Source: Oerskovia turbata (GTDB lineage Bacteria > Actinomycetota > Actinomycetes > Actinomycetales > Cellulomonadaceae). From it: a DNA stretch of 64,000 bases. The stretch covers positions 124,001-188,000 of the forward strand of contig NZ_JOFV01000003.1 of the NCBI RefSeq assembly GCF_000718325.1, read 5' to 3'. Within the stretch, counting starts at the first letter, position 1, and each line of letters opens with the position of its first letter. Below the pieces are notes generated by a model. That model was given only the letters and a program-made list of their open reading frames with translations, was not told the origin of the DNA and searched no databases. Positions 26,044 to 35,305 of this stretch are shown here, in pieces. A program made the translations under genes and the position numbers.

Positions 26044-26325
26044 TCAGCCCGGCGGGTACTGGCCCGTGTACCCGGCCCGCGCACGCAACGCGTCCCGCTC
26101 GCGGATCACCGGCCACGTCGAGAACGCGAACACCAGGAACATCACGACGTTCAGCAGCGGCACGAGCCCCACGAGGACCCACCACCCCGAGTAGCCGGCC
26201 TTGCGGATGATCTGGATGTAGGCGATCAGGAAGATGATCGCGACGGCCGCCCAGACGATCAGGGCCGCCGTGCCGAAGAGCCAGCCGTAGTCGTCCTGGA
26301 GCTGGTCGTACGAGGGAGTGTCCAT
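26044..26325 (-). CDS. Small membrane protein with two or three helices
   Basis: 93 residues from ATG 26325. Helices at about 15-37 (LFGTAALIVWAAVAIIFLIAYI) and 50-70 (WWVLVGLVPLLNVVMFLVFAF), separated by IRKAGYSG, then WPVIRERDALRARAGY. The KAGYSGWW...PLLN pattern is common in small DUF805-like actinobacterial membrane proteins. GTG at 26352 would add 9 residues; neither start has a convincing ribosome binding site. Function unknown. It is followed at 26376 by hisC transcribed in the same direction from upstream. Confidence 0.7.
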   Translation of the reverse strand: MDTPSYDQLQDDYGWLFGTAALIVWAAVAIIFLIAYIQIIRKAGYSGWWVLVGLVPLLNVVMFLVFAFSTWPVIRERDALRARAGYTGQYPPG

Positions 26326-26375
26326 ACCGGGAGTCTCGTCCGGGCCGGACACCTCGGCAACAGGGACCGGTGCCG

Positions 26376-27473
26376 CTACCGCCAGCCCGCCGCGACCCTC
26401 AGGAACGCCTCGGTCGCCTCCTCCTCGCCCACGCTCACCCGGATGCCCTCACCCGCGAAAGGGCGCACCAGCAGACCCGCGGCCGACGCGCCCGCGGCGA
26501 GCTCCGCCGTCGGGCCGCCGAGCGGGAACCACACGAAGTTCGCCTGCGTCTCCGGCAGGTCCCACCCCTGGTCGCGCAGTCCCTCGACCAGGCGCTCGCG
26601 CCGCGCGACCAGGTGCTCGACGCGCTCGAGCAGCTCGTCCTTGACCGACAGCGCCGCGAGCGCCGCGCGCTGGGCCACGTGCGAGACGCCGAACGGCGTC
26701 GAGACCGCACGGATGCCTGCCGCGAGCGCCGGCTCGGCGACCGCGTAGCCGACGCGCAGCCCCGCCAGCCCGTACGCCTTGGACAGCGTGCGCAGCAGCA
26801 CCACGTTGGGGTGCGCCGCGAGGACCGCGAGGCCGTCGGGCGCCTGCGTGTCGCGCACGAACTCCAGGTAGGCCTCGTCGAGGACGACCAGGACGTCGGA
26901 CGGGACCGCCGCGAGGAACGCGTCGAGCTCGCCCTGGTGCACCACGGGTCCCGTGGGGTTGTTGGGCGTGCAGACCAGGACGACGCGCGTGCGGTCGCTG
27001 ATCGCCGCGGCCATCGCGGGCAGGTCGAGCCGACCGTCCCGGGTCACCGGGACACGCACCGACGTGCCGCCCGCGACCGCGACCGCGATCGGGTACGCCT
27101 CGAACGAGCGCCACGGGTAGACGACCTCGTCGCCCGCCTCCACGACGGCCGACAGGACGTGCGCGAGCACCGCCACCGAGCCGTTGCCCACGACGACCTG
27201 CGCCGCGCCGACGCCCAGGTCGGCCGCGAGCGCCTCCGTCAGGTCGGTCGCGTACATGTCCGGGTAGCGGTTGGTGTCCGCGGCGGCGTCGACGATCGCC
27301 GCGACGACCGCGGCGGGCGGCGGGTACGGGTTCTCGTTGGACGACAGCTTGAACGCGCTCGACCCGGGCGCCAGGCGCGCACCCGGCACGTACGCGGGCA
27401 GCGCGGCGACGGCGGCACGGAGCGGGACGCCTGCGGCGGGGGGCGTGGGCACGGAGGGCGCGGGGCTGGTCAC
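26376..27473 (-). CDS. hisC: Histidinol-phosphate aminotransferase
   Basis: 365 residues, standard length for a fold type I aminotransferase. Seen: LSSNENPYPPP near the N-terminus, NGSVAVLAH, CTPNNPTGPVV, VLDEAYLEF and the PLP lysine in TLSKAYGLAGLRVGY, then the C-terminal arginine in GIRVSVG. It converts imidazole-acetol phosphate to histidinol phosphate; many actinobacterial members also accept aromatic keto acids. GTG at 27473 is preceded by GGAGG (close spacing). Not in a his operon here, so an aromatic aminotransferase role is the alternative. Confidence 0.85.
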   Translation of the reverse strand: MTSPAPSVPTPPAAGVPLRAAVAALPAYVPGARLAPGSSAFKLSSNENPYPPPAAVVAAIVDAAADTNRYPDMYATDLTEALAADLGVGAAQVVVGNGSVAVLAHVLSAVVEAGDEVVYPWRSFEAYPIAVAVAGGTSVRVPVTRDGRLDLPAMAAAISDRTRVVLVCTPNNPTGPVVHQGELDAFLAAVPSDVLVVLDEAYLEFVRDTQAPDGLAVLAAHPNVVLLRTLSKAYGLAGLRVGYAVAEPALAAGIRAVSTPFGVSHVAQRAALAALSVKDELLERVEHLVARRERLVEGLRDQGWDLPETQANFVWFPLGGPTAELAAGASAAGLLVRPFAGEGIRVSVGEEEATEAFLRVAAGWR

Positions 27474-27599
27474 GCCCTCCAGGATGCCACCGCCCCTCGC
27501 TGCCCGACGGCGTCGCTCACCTCGTGAGCGGGGTGCGGCATCGCGCGGAGACCGCGTGTGCGGCACCGACCCGCGGTAGCCGGTGGCAGGATGGCACGC

Positions 27600-27989
27600 A
27601 TGAGCTTCGTCATCCGCGTCATCGTCACCGGCATCGCGATCTGGCTCACGAGCCTGTTCATCGACGACCACTTCTCGATCGTCGGCTCCGACACCGTCGG
27701 CGGCCAGATCGTGATCGTCCTCGCCGTGGCCCTCATCTACTCGCTGGTCAACGCGATCATCAAGCCGATCGTGCAGATCATCTCGATCCCCCTCTACATC
27801 CTCACGCTGGGCCTGTTCACGCTCGTCGTGAACGCCCTCATGCTGATGCTCACGGCGTGGATCACCGAGCAGACCGACTGGGGCATCCGGATCGAGGGCG
27901 GGTTCTGGTGGGCGCTGCTCGCCGCGCTCGTCATCGGCGTCCTGAACTTCCTCATCTCCGCGGTCGTCGCGCCCAAGTCGCGGGTCTGA
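27600..27989 (+). CDS. Phage holin family (PF04020-type) membrane protein
   Basis: 129 residues, four hydrophobic segments: VIRVIVTGIAIWLTSLFI, IVIVLAVALIYSLVNAIIKP, ILTLGLFTLVVNALMLMLTAW and WWALLAALVIGVLNFLIS. The ALIYSLVNAIIKPI and LTLGLFTLVVNALMLM stretches are typical of the YvlD/PF04020 group, which is chromosomal and not a true phage holin. ATG at 27591 would add MAR. No prophage genes are nearby. Confidence 0.85.
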   Translation: MSFVIRVIVTGIAIWLTSLFIDDHFSIVGSDTVGGQIVIVLAVALIYSLVNAIIKPIVQIISIPLYILTLGLFTLVVNALMLMLTAWITEQTDWGIRIEGGFWWALLAALVIGVLNFLISAVVAPKSRV

Positions 27990-28044
27990 CCCGGCCGGGC
28001 CAGGCCTCGACCAAGGGTCATGACGGGGTGACGGCTCTGCAGGG

Positions 28045-29550
28045 TCACGGCGGCGCGACCGGCAGCGGGACGAGGGTCCCTCGGAAGTAGCGCGCCTCGA
28101 CGCGGTCACCCGAGACGGCCTTCTCGAGCGCGTCGAGGTTGTCCATGAGGCCCGGGTGCCCGACCTCCCGGGCCCGGCTCAGGACGTCGACGTGGAACGG
28201 CACGCTGTGCGGGACGCCCTCCGTCCGGGGTGCGCCCGGTGCGTCGAGGTCTGCCCGGACCGTGACCCGGTCCGGGCCGACCGGGTTGTCGGTGCCGTCG
28301 AGCTGCGAGACGCCCTCCTGCTCGTTCTCGACGTGCGTGGCGCGGACACCCGCGGGCAGGGCCGCCAGCCCGACCGGCGCACCGGCCGTCAGAACCTGCC
28401 GGACGTCGTAGCGGGGCACTGTCCCTGCCGCGCCGGAGGCACCGGACGCCGCCGCCGCGACGGCCATCGCGACCATGCCGCCCTGCGAGTGGCCGACGAG
28501 CACGACCTCCTCCCCCTCGGGGATGCCGGCCTGACGCATGGCGTCGAGCACGTGCGCGGTGCTGTCCGCTGCCTCGCCCTGCACCAGGTCGAAGTTCGAC
28601 GTCATGCTGAACGGCGTCGTCGGGTTCCCGAGCTGGGTCCCGGGCACCGTCACGACCCAGGTGGCCCGCTGGTCGTCGCCGACGTACTTCTCGACCGAGA
28701 CGACCGAGTCCGGGAGGTCGTTCCCCGTGCCGTAGACCACGTCGATCCCGGACAGGAGGTCCTCGGCGCTGCGCGCCACGGGCTTGTCGAACCCGTCAGG
28801 CAGTGCGTCGCCGGTCAGCTCGGTCGTCTCGACCCCCGGCTCGAACAACCGGCGGTAGGACTGCGACACGCCGCGCAGCACACCGGCCGCGTCCTGGACG
28901 GTCGCCCCACGGAACCACCCGCCGAGGGCGCTGAGCCCTCGACCGGCCGCGCCGATCCCGACGAGCGCGCTCGTACCCCGCACGACCTCGTCGTGGTACG
29001 CTCCGGACCCCGTGACCAGACGCCCCGGCTGCATCCCCTGCCCCGCCCCCATCCCCTTCCCGACGTCGAAGACCCCGGCCGCCAGCACCACACCCACACC
29101 GAGCCCGGGCACCGTCGCGAGCCACGAGACGAAGCCCTCGGCCCCCGACTCGCCCTCCTCGTAGATCCCGGCGGCCTTCCGCAGCCGGTCGAACAGCCCC
29201 AGGAGCACCTCGCGCGCCAGGACCAGGGCGTCGGTGTACGCCACGGTCTCGTCGAGCAGCACGGAGCGGGCCGCGACGACCTCGGGCGGGACGGGGGCCC
29301 ACGCCGACGTCCCGGGACCGAGGGCCCCGTAGCACGCGGCCAACCCGCCGCCCCAGCGCACCGAGGACTGCGGCGCGTCCACGAGGCCGCTGACCAGCCC
29401 GTACGCACGCCGGCTCTCGTCGAGGGCGGCCTCGACGTGCAGCGCGGCCTCGAGGACGGTGGCGGCGGCCGCGATCAGATCGGCCGTCTCGACCCGGGTC
29501 ACTCCGCCGGAGACGACGATCCCCGCGGTCGGGTCCGGTGAGCGGCTCAT
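28045..29550 (-). CDS. Alpha/beta hydrolase with N-terminal WXG/LXG-like helical region
   Basis: 501 residues. The first 230 are helical and Ala/Val-rich, like the N-terminal targeting part of type VII secretion substrates. Around 150-175 is a Gly/Val-rich hydrophobic stretch (PGLGVGVVLAAGVFDVG). Residues about 290-500 are an alpha/beta hydrolase with the nucleophile elbow VLVGHSQGGMVA and a later HSVPFHVD that could give the catalytic histidine. ATG at 29550 overlaps the upstream WXG gene stop as ATGA. A second protein of the same plan is encoded at 42705. No secretion apparatus is in the window. Substrate unknown. Confidence 0.75.
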   Translation of the reverse strand: MSRSPDPTAGIVVSGGVTRVETADLIAAAATVLEAALHVEAALDESRRAYGLVSGLVDAPQSSVRWGGGLAACYGALGPGTSAWAPVPPEVVAARSVLLDETVAYTDALVLAREVLLGLFDRLRKAAGIYEEGESGAEGFVSWLATVPGLGVGVVLAAGVFDVGKGMGAGQGMQPGRLVTGSGAYHDEVVRGTSALVGIGAAGRGLSALGGWFRGATVQDAAGVLRGVSQSYRRLFEPGVETTELTGDALPDGFDKPVARSAEDLLSGIDVVYGTGNDLPDSVVSVEKYVGDDQRATWVVTVPGTQLGNPTTPFSMTSNFDLVQGEAADSTAHVLDAMRQAGIPEGEEVVLVGHSQGGMVAMAVAAAASGASGAAGTVPRYDVRQVLTAGAPVGLAALPAGVRATHVENEQEGVSQLDGTDNPVGPDRVTVRADLDAPGAPRTEGVPHSVPFHVDVLSRAREVGHPGLMDNLDALEKAVSGDRVEARYFRGTLVPLPVAPP

Positions 29551-29846
29551 CGCAGGCTCGCCTCGGCGTTCGCGGCCTCGACCGTCCGGACGTACCGTGC
29601 CGCCGCCCCCACCGCACGGTCGGCGGCACGGTCGGTCCGGTACAGCTCGTGGACGGCCTCGACGACGAGGTCGCGGTACCCGTCCGACGCCTGCCCCTCC
29701 CACGCGACGTCCGCGGTCCGGCGGACCAACCCGATGGCCTCGGCGGCGAGGTCGGCCGCGCGGCGCAGCTCGGGTCGCGGATCGACCACGTCGAGGGCGA
29801 GGGACCAGCCGGACGTGGCGCCGGGGAGGGAGAAAGAGGTCGACAT
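29547..29846 (-). CDS. WXG100-like small protein
   Basis: 99 residues, helical, with WEGQASDGYRDLV near residue 49, the W-x-G turn of WXG100 proteins. Coupled (ATGA) to the hydrolase downstream, as WXG100 partners often are to their larger substrates. ATG at 29846; the ribosome binding site is weak. Divergent from purB across 212 bp. Confidence 0.7.
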   Translation of the reverse strand: MSTSFSLPGATSGWSLALDVVDPRPELRRAADLAAEAIGLVRRTADVAWEGQASDGYRDLVVEAVHELYRTDRAADRAVGAAARYVRTVEAANAEASLR

Positions 29847-30058
29847 GCGCACGACCGTAGGGACCTCCGACAGGGTCCCGCTGGGCCGGCGACCGGGTCT
29901 GTGGGCACAGGCTCCGCACCCCGGTCCTGTGCACGGCCCCGTCGCCCGAGCACGCGGTGACCGTCCTCCGAGCAGGCGGTGGGCGGCGACGCGCACCCAG
30001 CGGTGGACGACCGCGAGACGCTCGCTCCGCCGTCGGGCCACCGTGGGAGAATGGCGCC

Positions 30059-31531
30059 ATGCCTACGGACTCCGCCGACTCCGCCGCGCCTGTGACCACC
30101 CCGCAGCGCGCCACGCTCGCCGACATCACCCCTCCCATCGCCCTGGGCCCGCTCGACGGGCGCTACCGCGGTGCCGTCGCGCCCCTGGTCGACCACCTGA
30201 GCGAGGCCGCGCTCAACCGCGAGCGCCTCCACGTCGAGGTCGAGTGGCTCATCGCCCTCACCGAGGGCCCCGTGGTCCCGGGCGCGCCCACGCTGAGCGA
30301 CGCCGAGAAGGCGTACCTGCGCGCGATCGTCACCGACTTCGACGCCGCGGGCATCGCCGAGCTGGGCGAGATCGAGCGCGTCACGGTGCACGACGTCAAG
30401 GCGATCGAGTACTACATCAAGCGTCGCCTCGAGGCCGCGCCGGGCGTGCTGGGCGAGGGCACGGTCCTGCCGTCGGCGGGCGAGCTGGTGCACTTCGCGT
30501 GCACGAGCGAGGACATCAACAACCTGTCGTACGCGCTCATGGTGCAGGGCGCGGTGCGCGACGTGTGGCTGCCCGCCGCGACGGCCCTCGCGGACCAGCT
30601 CGCCGAGATGGCCCGCGAGCACGCGGCCGTCCCGCTGCTGAGCCGCACCCACGGCCAGCCCGCGACGCCGTCGACGCTCGGGAAGGAGCTCGCGGTGCTC
30701 GCGCACCGCCTGCGCCGCCAGCTGCGCCGCATCGAGGGCGCCGAGTACCTCGGCAAGCTCAACGGCGCGACGGGCACCTACGGCGCGCACACGGTCGCCG
30801 TCCCGGGAGTCGACTGGCCCGCGGTCTCGAAGTCGTTCGTCACCGGGCTGGGGCTGACCTGGAACCCGCTGACGACGCAGATCGAGTCGCACGACTGGCA
30901 GGCCGAGCTCTACAGCGACATGGCCCGCTTCAACCGCATCCTCCACAACCTCAGCACCGACGTGTGGACGTACATCTCGCTCGGCTTCTTCAAGCAGATC
31001 CCGGTGCCGGGCGCGACGGGGTCCTCGACCATGCCGCACAAGGTCAACCCGATCCGCTTCGAGAACGCCGAGGCGAACCTCGAGATCTCCTGCGCGCTGC
31101 TCGACACGCTCGCCTCGACGCTCGTGACCTCGCGCCTGCAGCGCGACCTCACGGACTCGACGACGCAGCGCAACATCGGCCCGGCGTTCGGCCACTCGCT
31201 GCTCGCGGTGGACAACGTCTCGCGCGGGCTGCGCGCCCTCGCGGTCAACGCGGACCTGCTCGCCGCGGACCTCGACGCCAACTGGGAGGTGCTCGGCGAG
31301 CCCATCCAGTCGGCCATGCGCGCGGCCTCGGTCGCGGGCGTCCCCGGCATGGAGAACCCGTACGAGCGCCTCAAGGACCTCACGCGCGGACACCGCCTCA
31401 CGGGCGAGGAGATGCGGGAGTTCGTCCAGGGCCTCGGCCTGCCCGACGACGTCACGCGCCGCCTCGTCGACCTCACCCCGGGCACGTACACGGGCATCGC
31501 GGAGCGCCTGGTGGGCGACTACCTGGAATGA
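30059..31531 (+). CDS. purB: Adenylosuccinate lyase
   Basis: 490 residues. Fumarase/aspartase superfamily signature GSSTMPHKVNPIRFEN, with TSEDINNLSYALM and LSRTHGQPATPSTLGKEL giving the catalytic histidine, and PLDGRYRG near the N-terminus. It catalyses two steps of purine synthesis. Length and motifs match the larger E. coli-like PurB subfamily. ATG at 30059 has GGGAGA 9-14 bp upstream. Strong hairpin terminator after it. Confidence 0.96.
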   Translation: MPTDSADSAAPVTTPQRATLADITPPIALGPLDGRYRGAVAPLVDHLSEAALNRERLHVEVEWLIALTEGPVVPGAPTLSDAEKAYLRAIVTDFDAAGIAELGEIERVTVHDVKAIEYYIKRRLEAAPGVLGEGTVLPSAGELVHFACTSEDINNLSYALMVQGAVRDVWLPAATALADQLAEMAREHAAVPLLSRTHGQPATPSTLGKELAVLAHRLRRQLRRIEGAEYLGKLNGATGTYGAHTVAVPGVDWPAVSKSFVTGLGLTWNPLTTQIESHDWQAELYSDMARFNRILHNLSTDVWTYISLGFFKQIPVPGATGSSTMPHKVNPIRFENAEANLEISCALLDTLASTLVTSRLQRDLTDSTTQRNIGPAFGHSLLAVDNVSRGLRALAVNADLLAADLDANWEVLGEPIQSAMRAASVAGVPGMENPYERLKDLTRGHRLTGEEMREFVQGLGLPDDVTRRLVDLTPGTYTGIAERLVGDYLE

Positions 31532-31547
31532 GTCCGCTCCGAGCAGC

Positions 31548-31611
31548 GCTGAGACGTGAGGAGGCGCCCCCGGATCCGACTGGATCGGGGGCGCCTCCCT
31601 CACGTCTCAGC
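31548..31611. terminator. Bidirectional terminator between purB and the ABC permease gene
   Basis: Long stem starting GCTGAGACGTGAG on the left with its complement on the right, about 29 pairs with small bulges around a short loop. Lies between convergent genes. Confidence 0.9.
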
Positions 31612-31624
31612 CGTCCGGCGCTCG

Positions 31625-32848
31625 CTACTGGAACTCGCGGTTCGCCCGCAAGAGCGTCAGGACGTCCCGTCGGGTCCACGGGCGGATCACGAACAGGGTC
31701 ACGAACACCCCGAGAAGGCAGAGCACGACCAGCAGGACCGCCATGCTGAGCAAGGCCCTGACCGTGCCCGCGGTGGCACCGAACAGAAGCAACGACCCCA
31801 GCCATGCCGCCGCCGTCGCCACAAGGAACGGCGTCACCAACGACCGCGCGAGCCGTCCGGAGTAGAGCCGGCGGATCTCGTGCTCAGAGATCTGCCAGTG
31901 CTTCAGCGTCCCGATGTCCCGACGGCTCAAGGACATGTACGAGCGCCAGCTCAGGACGAAGTGCAACCCGACACCGACGATCAAGGCCAGCCCCAAGGCC
32001 AGCCCCAGGAGCCGCTGTGTAGCGAGGCCGGACTCGATCTCGTCGAAGGCCTGGAGGGCGTAGCTCACCGCGTACCCCCGCTCCTCGAGGAGCCCGGCGA
32101 CCCTCCTCACGTCGTTCAGCTCCGGCACGTCGACGTAGACCGCCTCGACGAGCGGGACCATGGGCAGCTCACCCGACTGGTAGGCGCTCTCGATCGCGGT
32201 GCGATCACGGTCGAACATCGTCTCGGCAACACGCCAATAGGTGTCCGAGGTGACGTAGGTGAGAGAGTCGATCCGCCCGCCTTCCAGATACTTCACCTTG
32301 AGGGGGTCGATCGTGTGCCCGGGTTTGAGCTCCATCTCCACGAGCTCGTCGCTCACCATGCCGTCGCTGCCCTCTGCGGCGACCACGGGAATGGCCACCA
32401 AGAGAGGCCCGGACGACGGGTTGGTCGAGTAGCCGAAGCCATCCTTCATGCCGTCGATCCCGATCAGCCCTCCCGCCTCCGGGTCGATGCCGATGAGCGC
32501 GACTGGTTCGTCGGCCCCTGCGACGAGTCCTGCCCCCAGCGCCCATCGGGGAGAGACGGTCGTCGTGCCGGGGAGCCCGTCGGCTCCGACGACGACCGAG
32601 CGCACGTCCTCGACGTCTGCCGGGACGAGCGTCTGCAGCGCAGGCCCCTGGAGCCGATGCGTCACAGAGATCACGTGCAGGTTCGAGTTCGCGTCGAAGT
32701 TGGTGCGCTTGACGTCGGCCTGGTGCTGCAGCACGAGGAGGACCGCCACGCACAGGACGAGGACCGCAGAGAGCAGCATCGTCGAGACACGCAGGTACCC
32801 CCGGGCCTTGGTGACGACGGGGGTGAGCGTCGGGTCCGGGCGCTTCAT
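31625..32848 (-). CDS. ABC transporter permease, FtsX/MacB type
   Basis: 407 residues. One N-terminal helix (about 20-41, LLSAVLVLCVAVLLVLQHQ), an extracytoplasmic domain of about 230 residues, and three C-terminal helices (GLALGLALIVGVGLHFVL, LVTPFLVATAAAWLGSLLLF, LLSMAVLLVVLCLLGVFVTLFV), the FtsX/MacB topology. Such exporters move peptides or transduce force across the membrane using the ATPase encoded just upstream (ATGA overlap at 32845-32848). Substrate unknown. Confidence 0.82.
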   Translation of the reverse strand: MKRPDPTLTPVVTKARGYLRVSTMLLSAVLVLCVAVLLVLQHQADVKRTNFDANSNLHVISVTHRLQGPALQTLVPADVEDVRSVVVGADGLPGTTTVSPRWALGAGLVAGADEPVALIGIDPEAGGLIGIDGMKDGFGYSTNPSSGPLLVAIPVVAAEGSDGMVSDELVEMELKPGHTIDPLKVKYLEGGRIDSLTYVTSDTYWRVAETMFDRDRTAIESAYQSGELPMVPLVEAVYVDVPELNDVRRVAGLLEERGYAVSYALQAFDEIESGLATQRLLGLALGLALIVGVGLHFVLSWRSYMSLSRRDIGTLKHWQISEHEIRRLYSGRLARSLVTPFLVATAAAWLGSLLLFGATAGTVRALLSMAVLLVVLCLLGVFVTLFVIRPWTRRDVLTLLRANREFQ

Positions 32849-33459
32849 GGTTCCTCGAATCGTGCGTTCTTGATGGTCAGACGACGAAACCCGCCGCGGA
32901 TCGTCGACAGGTCCCGCTCGTGCGTGACCACGACGATCGTCCGTCCTGCGCGCAGGGACCAGAGCGCGTCGTAGACGTCGCGCGCGCTGTCCGGATCCAG
33001 GTGGGCCACCGGCTCGTCGAGCAGGAGGACGCGAGGATCGCTCAACAACGTCCCGGCGAGCTCGACACGGCGTCGTTCTCCCCCGGACATGAACGACACC
33101 CGATCATCCTCGCGTCCCGCGAGCCCTAGTCGTGCCAGCGCGTCGTGGACCGAGACCTGCGAGTCACGCGCTCCTGCGCGACCCGGACGCAACCCGAGGG
33201 AACGCGCACGCAGGTTCTGTCCGACAGTGAGCTCGCTGAAGAGCAGCTCGTCCTGCATCAGGTACTCCACCGGTCCTCCGGCGAGCACGCGTCCTGACGT
33301 CGGCGTGACGTAGCCCGCCGCGATGTTGAGGACAGTGGACTTGCCGGCCCCGGACGGGGCCTGGAGCACGTACGGCTCGCCGGGTTCGAACGTGAAGCAG
33401 ACGTCGTCGAGCACGCGCCGGCCACCGAAGGCCATCCCGACGTGTTCCAGCGCGATCAC
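32845..33459 (-). CDS. ABC transporter ATPase, MacB/LolD type
   Basis: 204 residues. Walker A APSGAGKST, Q-loop YLMQDELLFSELTVGQNL, signature MSGGERRRVELA (M replaces the usual L), Walker B VLLLDEPVAHLDPDSA and switch histidine VVVTHERD. Compact LolD/MacB type that pairs with one FtsX-like permease. ATG 33459 overlaps the upstream lipoprotein stop and its own stop overlaps the permease start. Confidence 0.92.
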   Translation of the reverse strand: MIALEHVGMAFGGRRVLDDVCFTFEPGEPYVLQAPSGAGKSTVLNIAAGYVTPTSGRVLAGGPVEYLMQDELLFSELTVGQNLRARSLGLRPGRAGARDSQVSVHDALARLGLAGREDDRVSFMSGGERRRVELAGTLLSDPRVLLLDEPVAHLDPDSARDVYDALWSLRAGRTIVVVTHERDLSTIRGGFRRLTIKNARFEEP

Positions 33460-34379
33460 GGGAGATTCTCCTCGGGGAGGGTGACGCTGCCCGTCCGCAG
33501 GTGGACCACCAGGCCGTCAGGTCCTGGTGCGAAATCGACGATGTCGCCTTCGACGACGGTGCGTTGCTCACCTGAGGCGAGGTCGACCGCGACGAGCACG
33601 AGGTTCTCCGCGGTGGTCTGCAGGGCGTAGAGGCGGTCGGCGGCCTCGTCGACGTAGCAGTAGAGATCGCACTCCGGTGCGTCGGGGCCTAGCCCGAAGT
33701 CGCCGTCGACGATCAGTCGCCCCTGTGTCGCGAACAGGGCGCCGTCCTCCAGTCCGGTCGAGACCACGACAGGAGAGGCGGTCTCGTCGCTCGGCAGGAC
33801 GGAACTGAGCGTGAAGGAGTCGCTCGGCTCGTCGTACGAGGTGAACCACAACAGACCATCGACGAGCGCGCCTCCCGCGACGTTCCCGGTGATCTGCGGC
33901 AGCTCGCGCAGCTCAGCGTCACGGAGCACCGCCACCGTCGAGTCCTCGACCGCGCCGTCCGGGCCGTAGTCGTTGATGAGGAAGTACTCGTCGGCCCCGT
34001 CCGTCGCCAACGGGAAGACACCCCGGTCAGCGACCGTCAGCACCGATCTCAGCTCGGTGTCCGTCCGGCGAACGATCTCGAAGTCTCCGCCGAGGCTGCT
34101 GCCGACAGTCATGAGGTCGCTGTCCCTCGTCGGGAAGGCGTACCCGAAGCTCTGCTCGCGCTCGTCCTCCTCGACCACACCGAGTTCGGCGTCGAAGACG
34201 ACCAGCTTGTTCTTGTATCGGTCGAGAAGGAAGACCTCTCCGTCTGTGAGCGAAGAGGGAAGATCGACCACTGCCTCTGGCTGAGGGGCGGCCTGCTCCG
34301 ACGCGCTGCACCCTGCCAACAGAATCACGCCGGGAATCACCCACGCAGCGCGGAGAATTCTAGGCAACCAAGCCCCCAT
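33456..34379 (-). CDS. Lipoprotein with predicted beta-propeller-like repeats
   Basis: 307 residues from ATG 34379. Signal peptide with lipobox LLAGC (cysteine near residue 23). The body repeats short D-G-x-L/hydrophobic strands (DGEVFLLDRYKNKLVVFDAEL, DGLLWFTSYDEP, DGLVVHLRTGSVTL), suggesting a beta-propeller. Couples to the ABC ATPase by ATGA, so probably an accessory or immunity-like protein for this exporter. GTG at 34397 is an alternative start. Function unknown. Confidence 0.72.
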   Translation of the reverse strand: MGAWLPRILRAAWVIPGVILLAGCSASEQAAPQPEAVVDLPSSLTDGEVFLLDRYKNKLVVFDAELGVVEEDEREQSFGYAFPTRDSDLMTVGSSLGGDFEIVRRTDTELRSVLTVADRGVFPLATDGADEYFLINDYGPDGAVEDSTVAVLRDAELRELPQITGNVAGGALVDGLLWFTSYDEPSDSFTLSSVLPSDETASPVVVSTGLEDGALFATQGRLIVDGDFGLGPDAPECDLYCYVDEAADRLYALQTTAENLVLVAVDLASGEQRTVVEGDIVDFAPGPDGLVVHLRTGSVTLPEENLP

Positions 34380-34405
34380 CCCGATGTTCTTGACCACTCG
34401 ACAAC

Positions 34406-34440
34406 CGGTCGGGCCGGGGTGCGACACCCCGGCCCGACCG
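34406..34440. terminator. Terminator after the secreted protein gene
   Basis: Perfect 15-bp stem (CGGTCGGGCCGGGGT and complement) with a GCGAC loop, directly downstream of the secreted protein gene on the minus strand. Confidence 0.88.
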
Positions 34441-34452
34441 ATCACCCGACGA

Positions 34453-34965
34453 TCAGGCAGCCGCCGCGATCTGCCAGTTGCGCGCGTCGCCCTTGAACTT
34501 CACGAAGGCCGTGTTCGACAGACTCACGGTCCCGAAGCGGTAGTCGGCGGCAGGCATGGCGACCATGTTGGAGCGGTACGAGGCGGTGCGCGCCCCGTTC
34601 GTGTTGGACCAGTACTTCGTCTGGCTCACGTACTGCCAGCTCGAACCGCCACCGACACCGACCGAGTCGGCGCCCGCGGAGACGGAGAAGTTCGCCGAAT
34701 TGCGCATGCTCGCGCCACCGGTCCACGTGGCCTTGATCTGCGCGACGGACTGGGTTCCCGCAACCTTGGCGGTGACCTGGTAGTCCCACTTGCGAGCGCC
34801 ACCGGTCGTGGCCCCTCCGTCGTACCAGACATCAGCGGTGAGTTTCCCGTAAGGCGTGTTCAACGGCTTGCTGTCCTGCCACGCCGACGCCGGGGCTGCC
34901 GTCACCAGCATTCCCCCCAGACCCAGGACGGTGGCGGTGGCGAGCACCATCAGCTTTCGCAGCAT
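34453..34965 (-). CDS. Small secreted protein of unknown function
   Basis: 170 residues with a clear signal peptide (MLRKLMVLATATVLGLGGML, cleavage about APASA-W). The mature part is rich in Ser, Thr, Ala and aromatic residues (WDYQVTAK, ATWTGGAS, SSWQYVSQTKYWSNTNG) and has no cysteines, compatible with an extracellular beta fold. AGAGGGGA precedes ATG 34965. The next gene downstream starts the lipoprotein/ABC operon after a terminator, so the ABC exporter and this protein could form a bacteriocin-like or signalling unit. That link is conjecture. Confidence 0.7.
   Translation of the reverse strand: MLRKLMVLATATVLGLGGMLVTAAPASAWQDSKPLNTPYGKLTADVWYDGGATTGGARKWDYQVTAKVAGTQSVAQIKATWTGGASMRNSANFSVSAGADSVGVGGGSSWQYVSQTKYWSNTNGARTASYRSNMVAMPAADYRFGTVSLSNTAFVKFKGDARNWQIAAAA

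Positions 34966-35305
<340 letters not shown>

Noticed and set aside
27600..27989. Holin-named gene as a sign of prophage
   Set aside because: The PF04020 group is chromosomal and no other phage gene is near.
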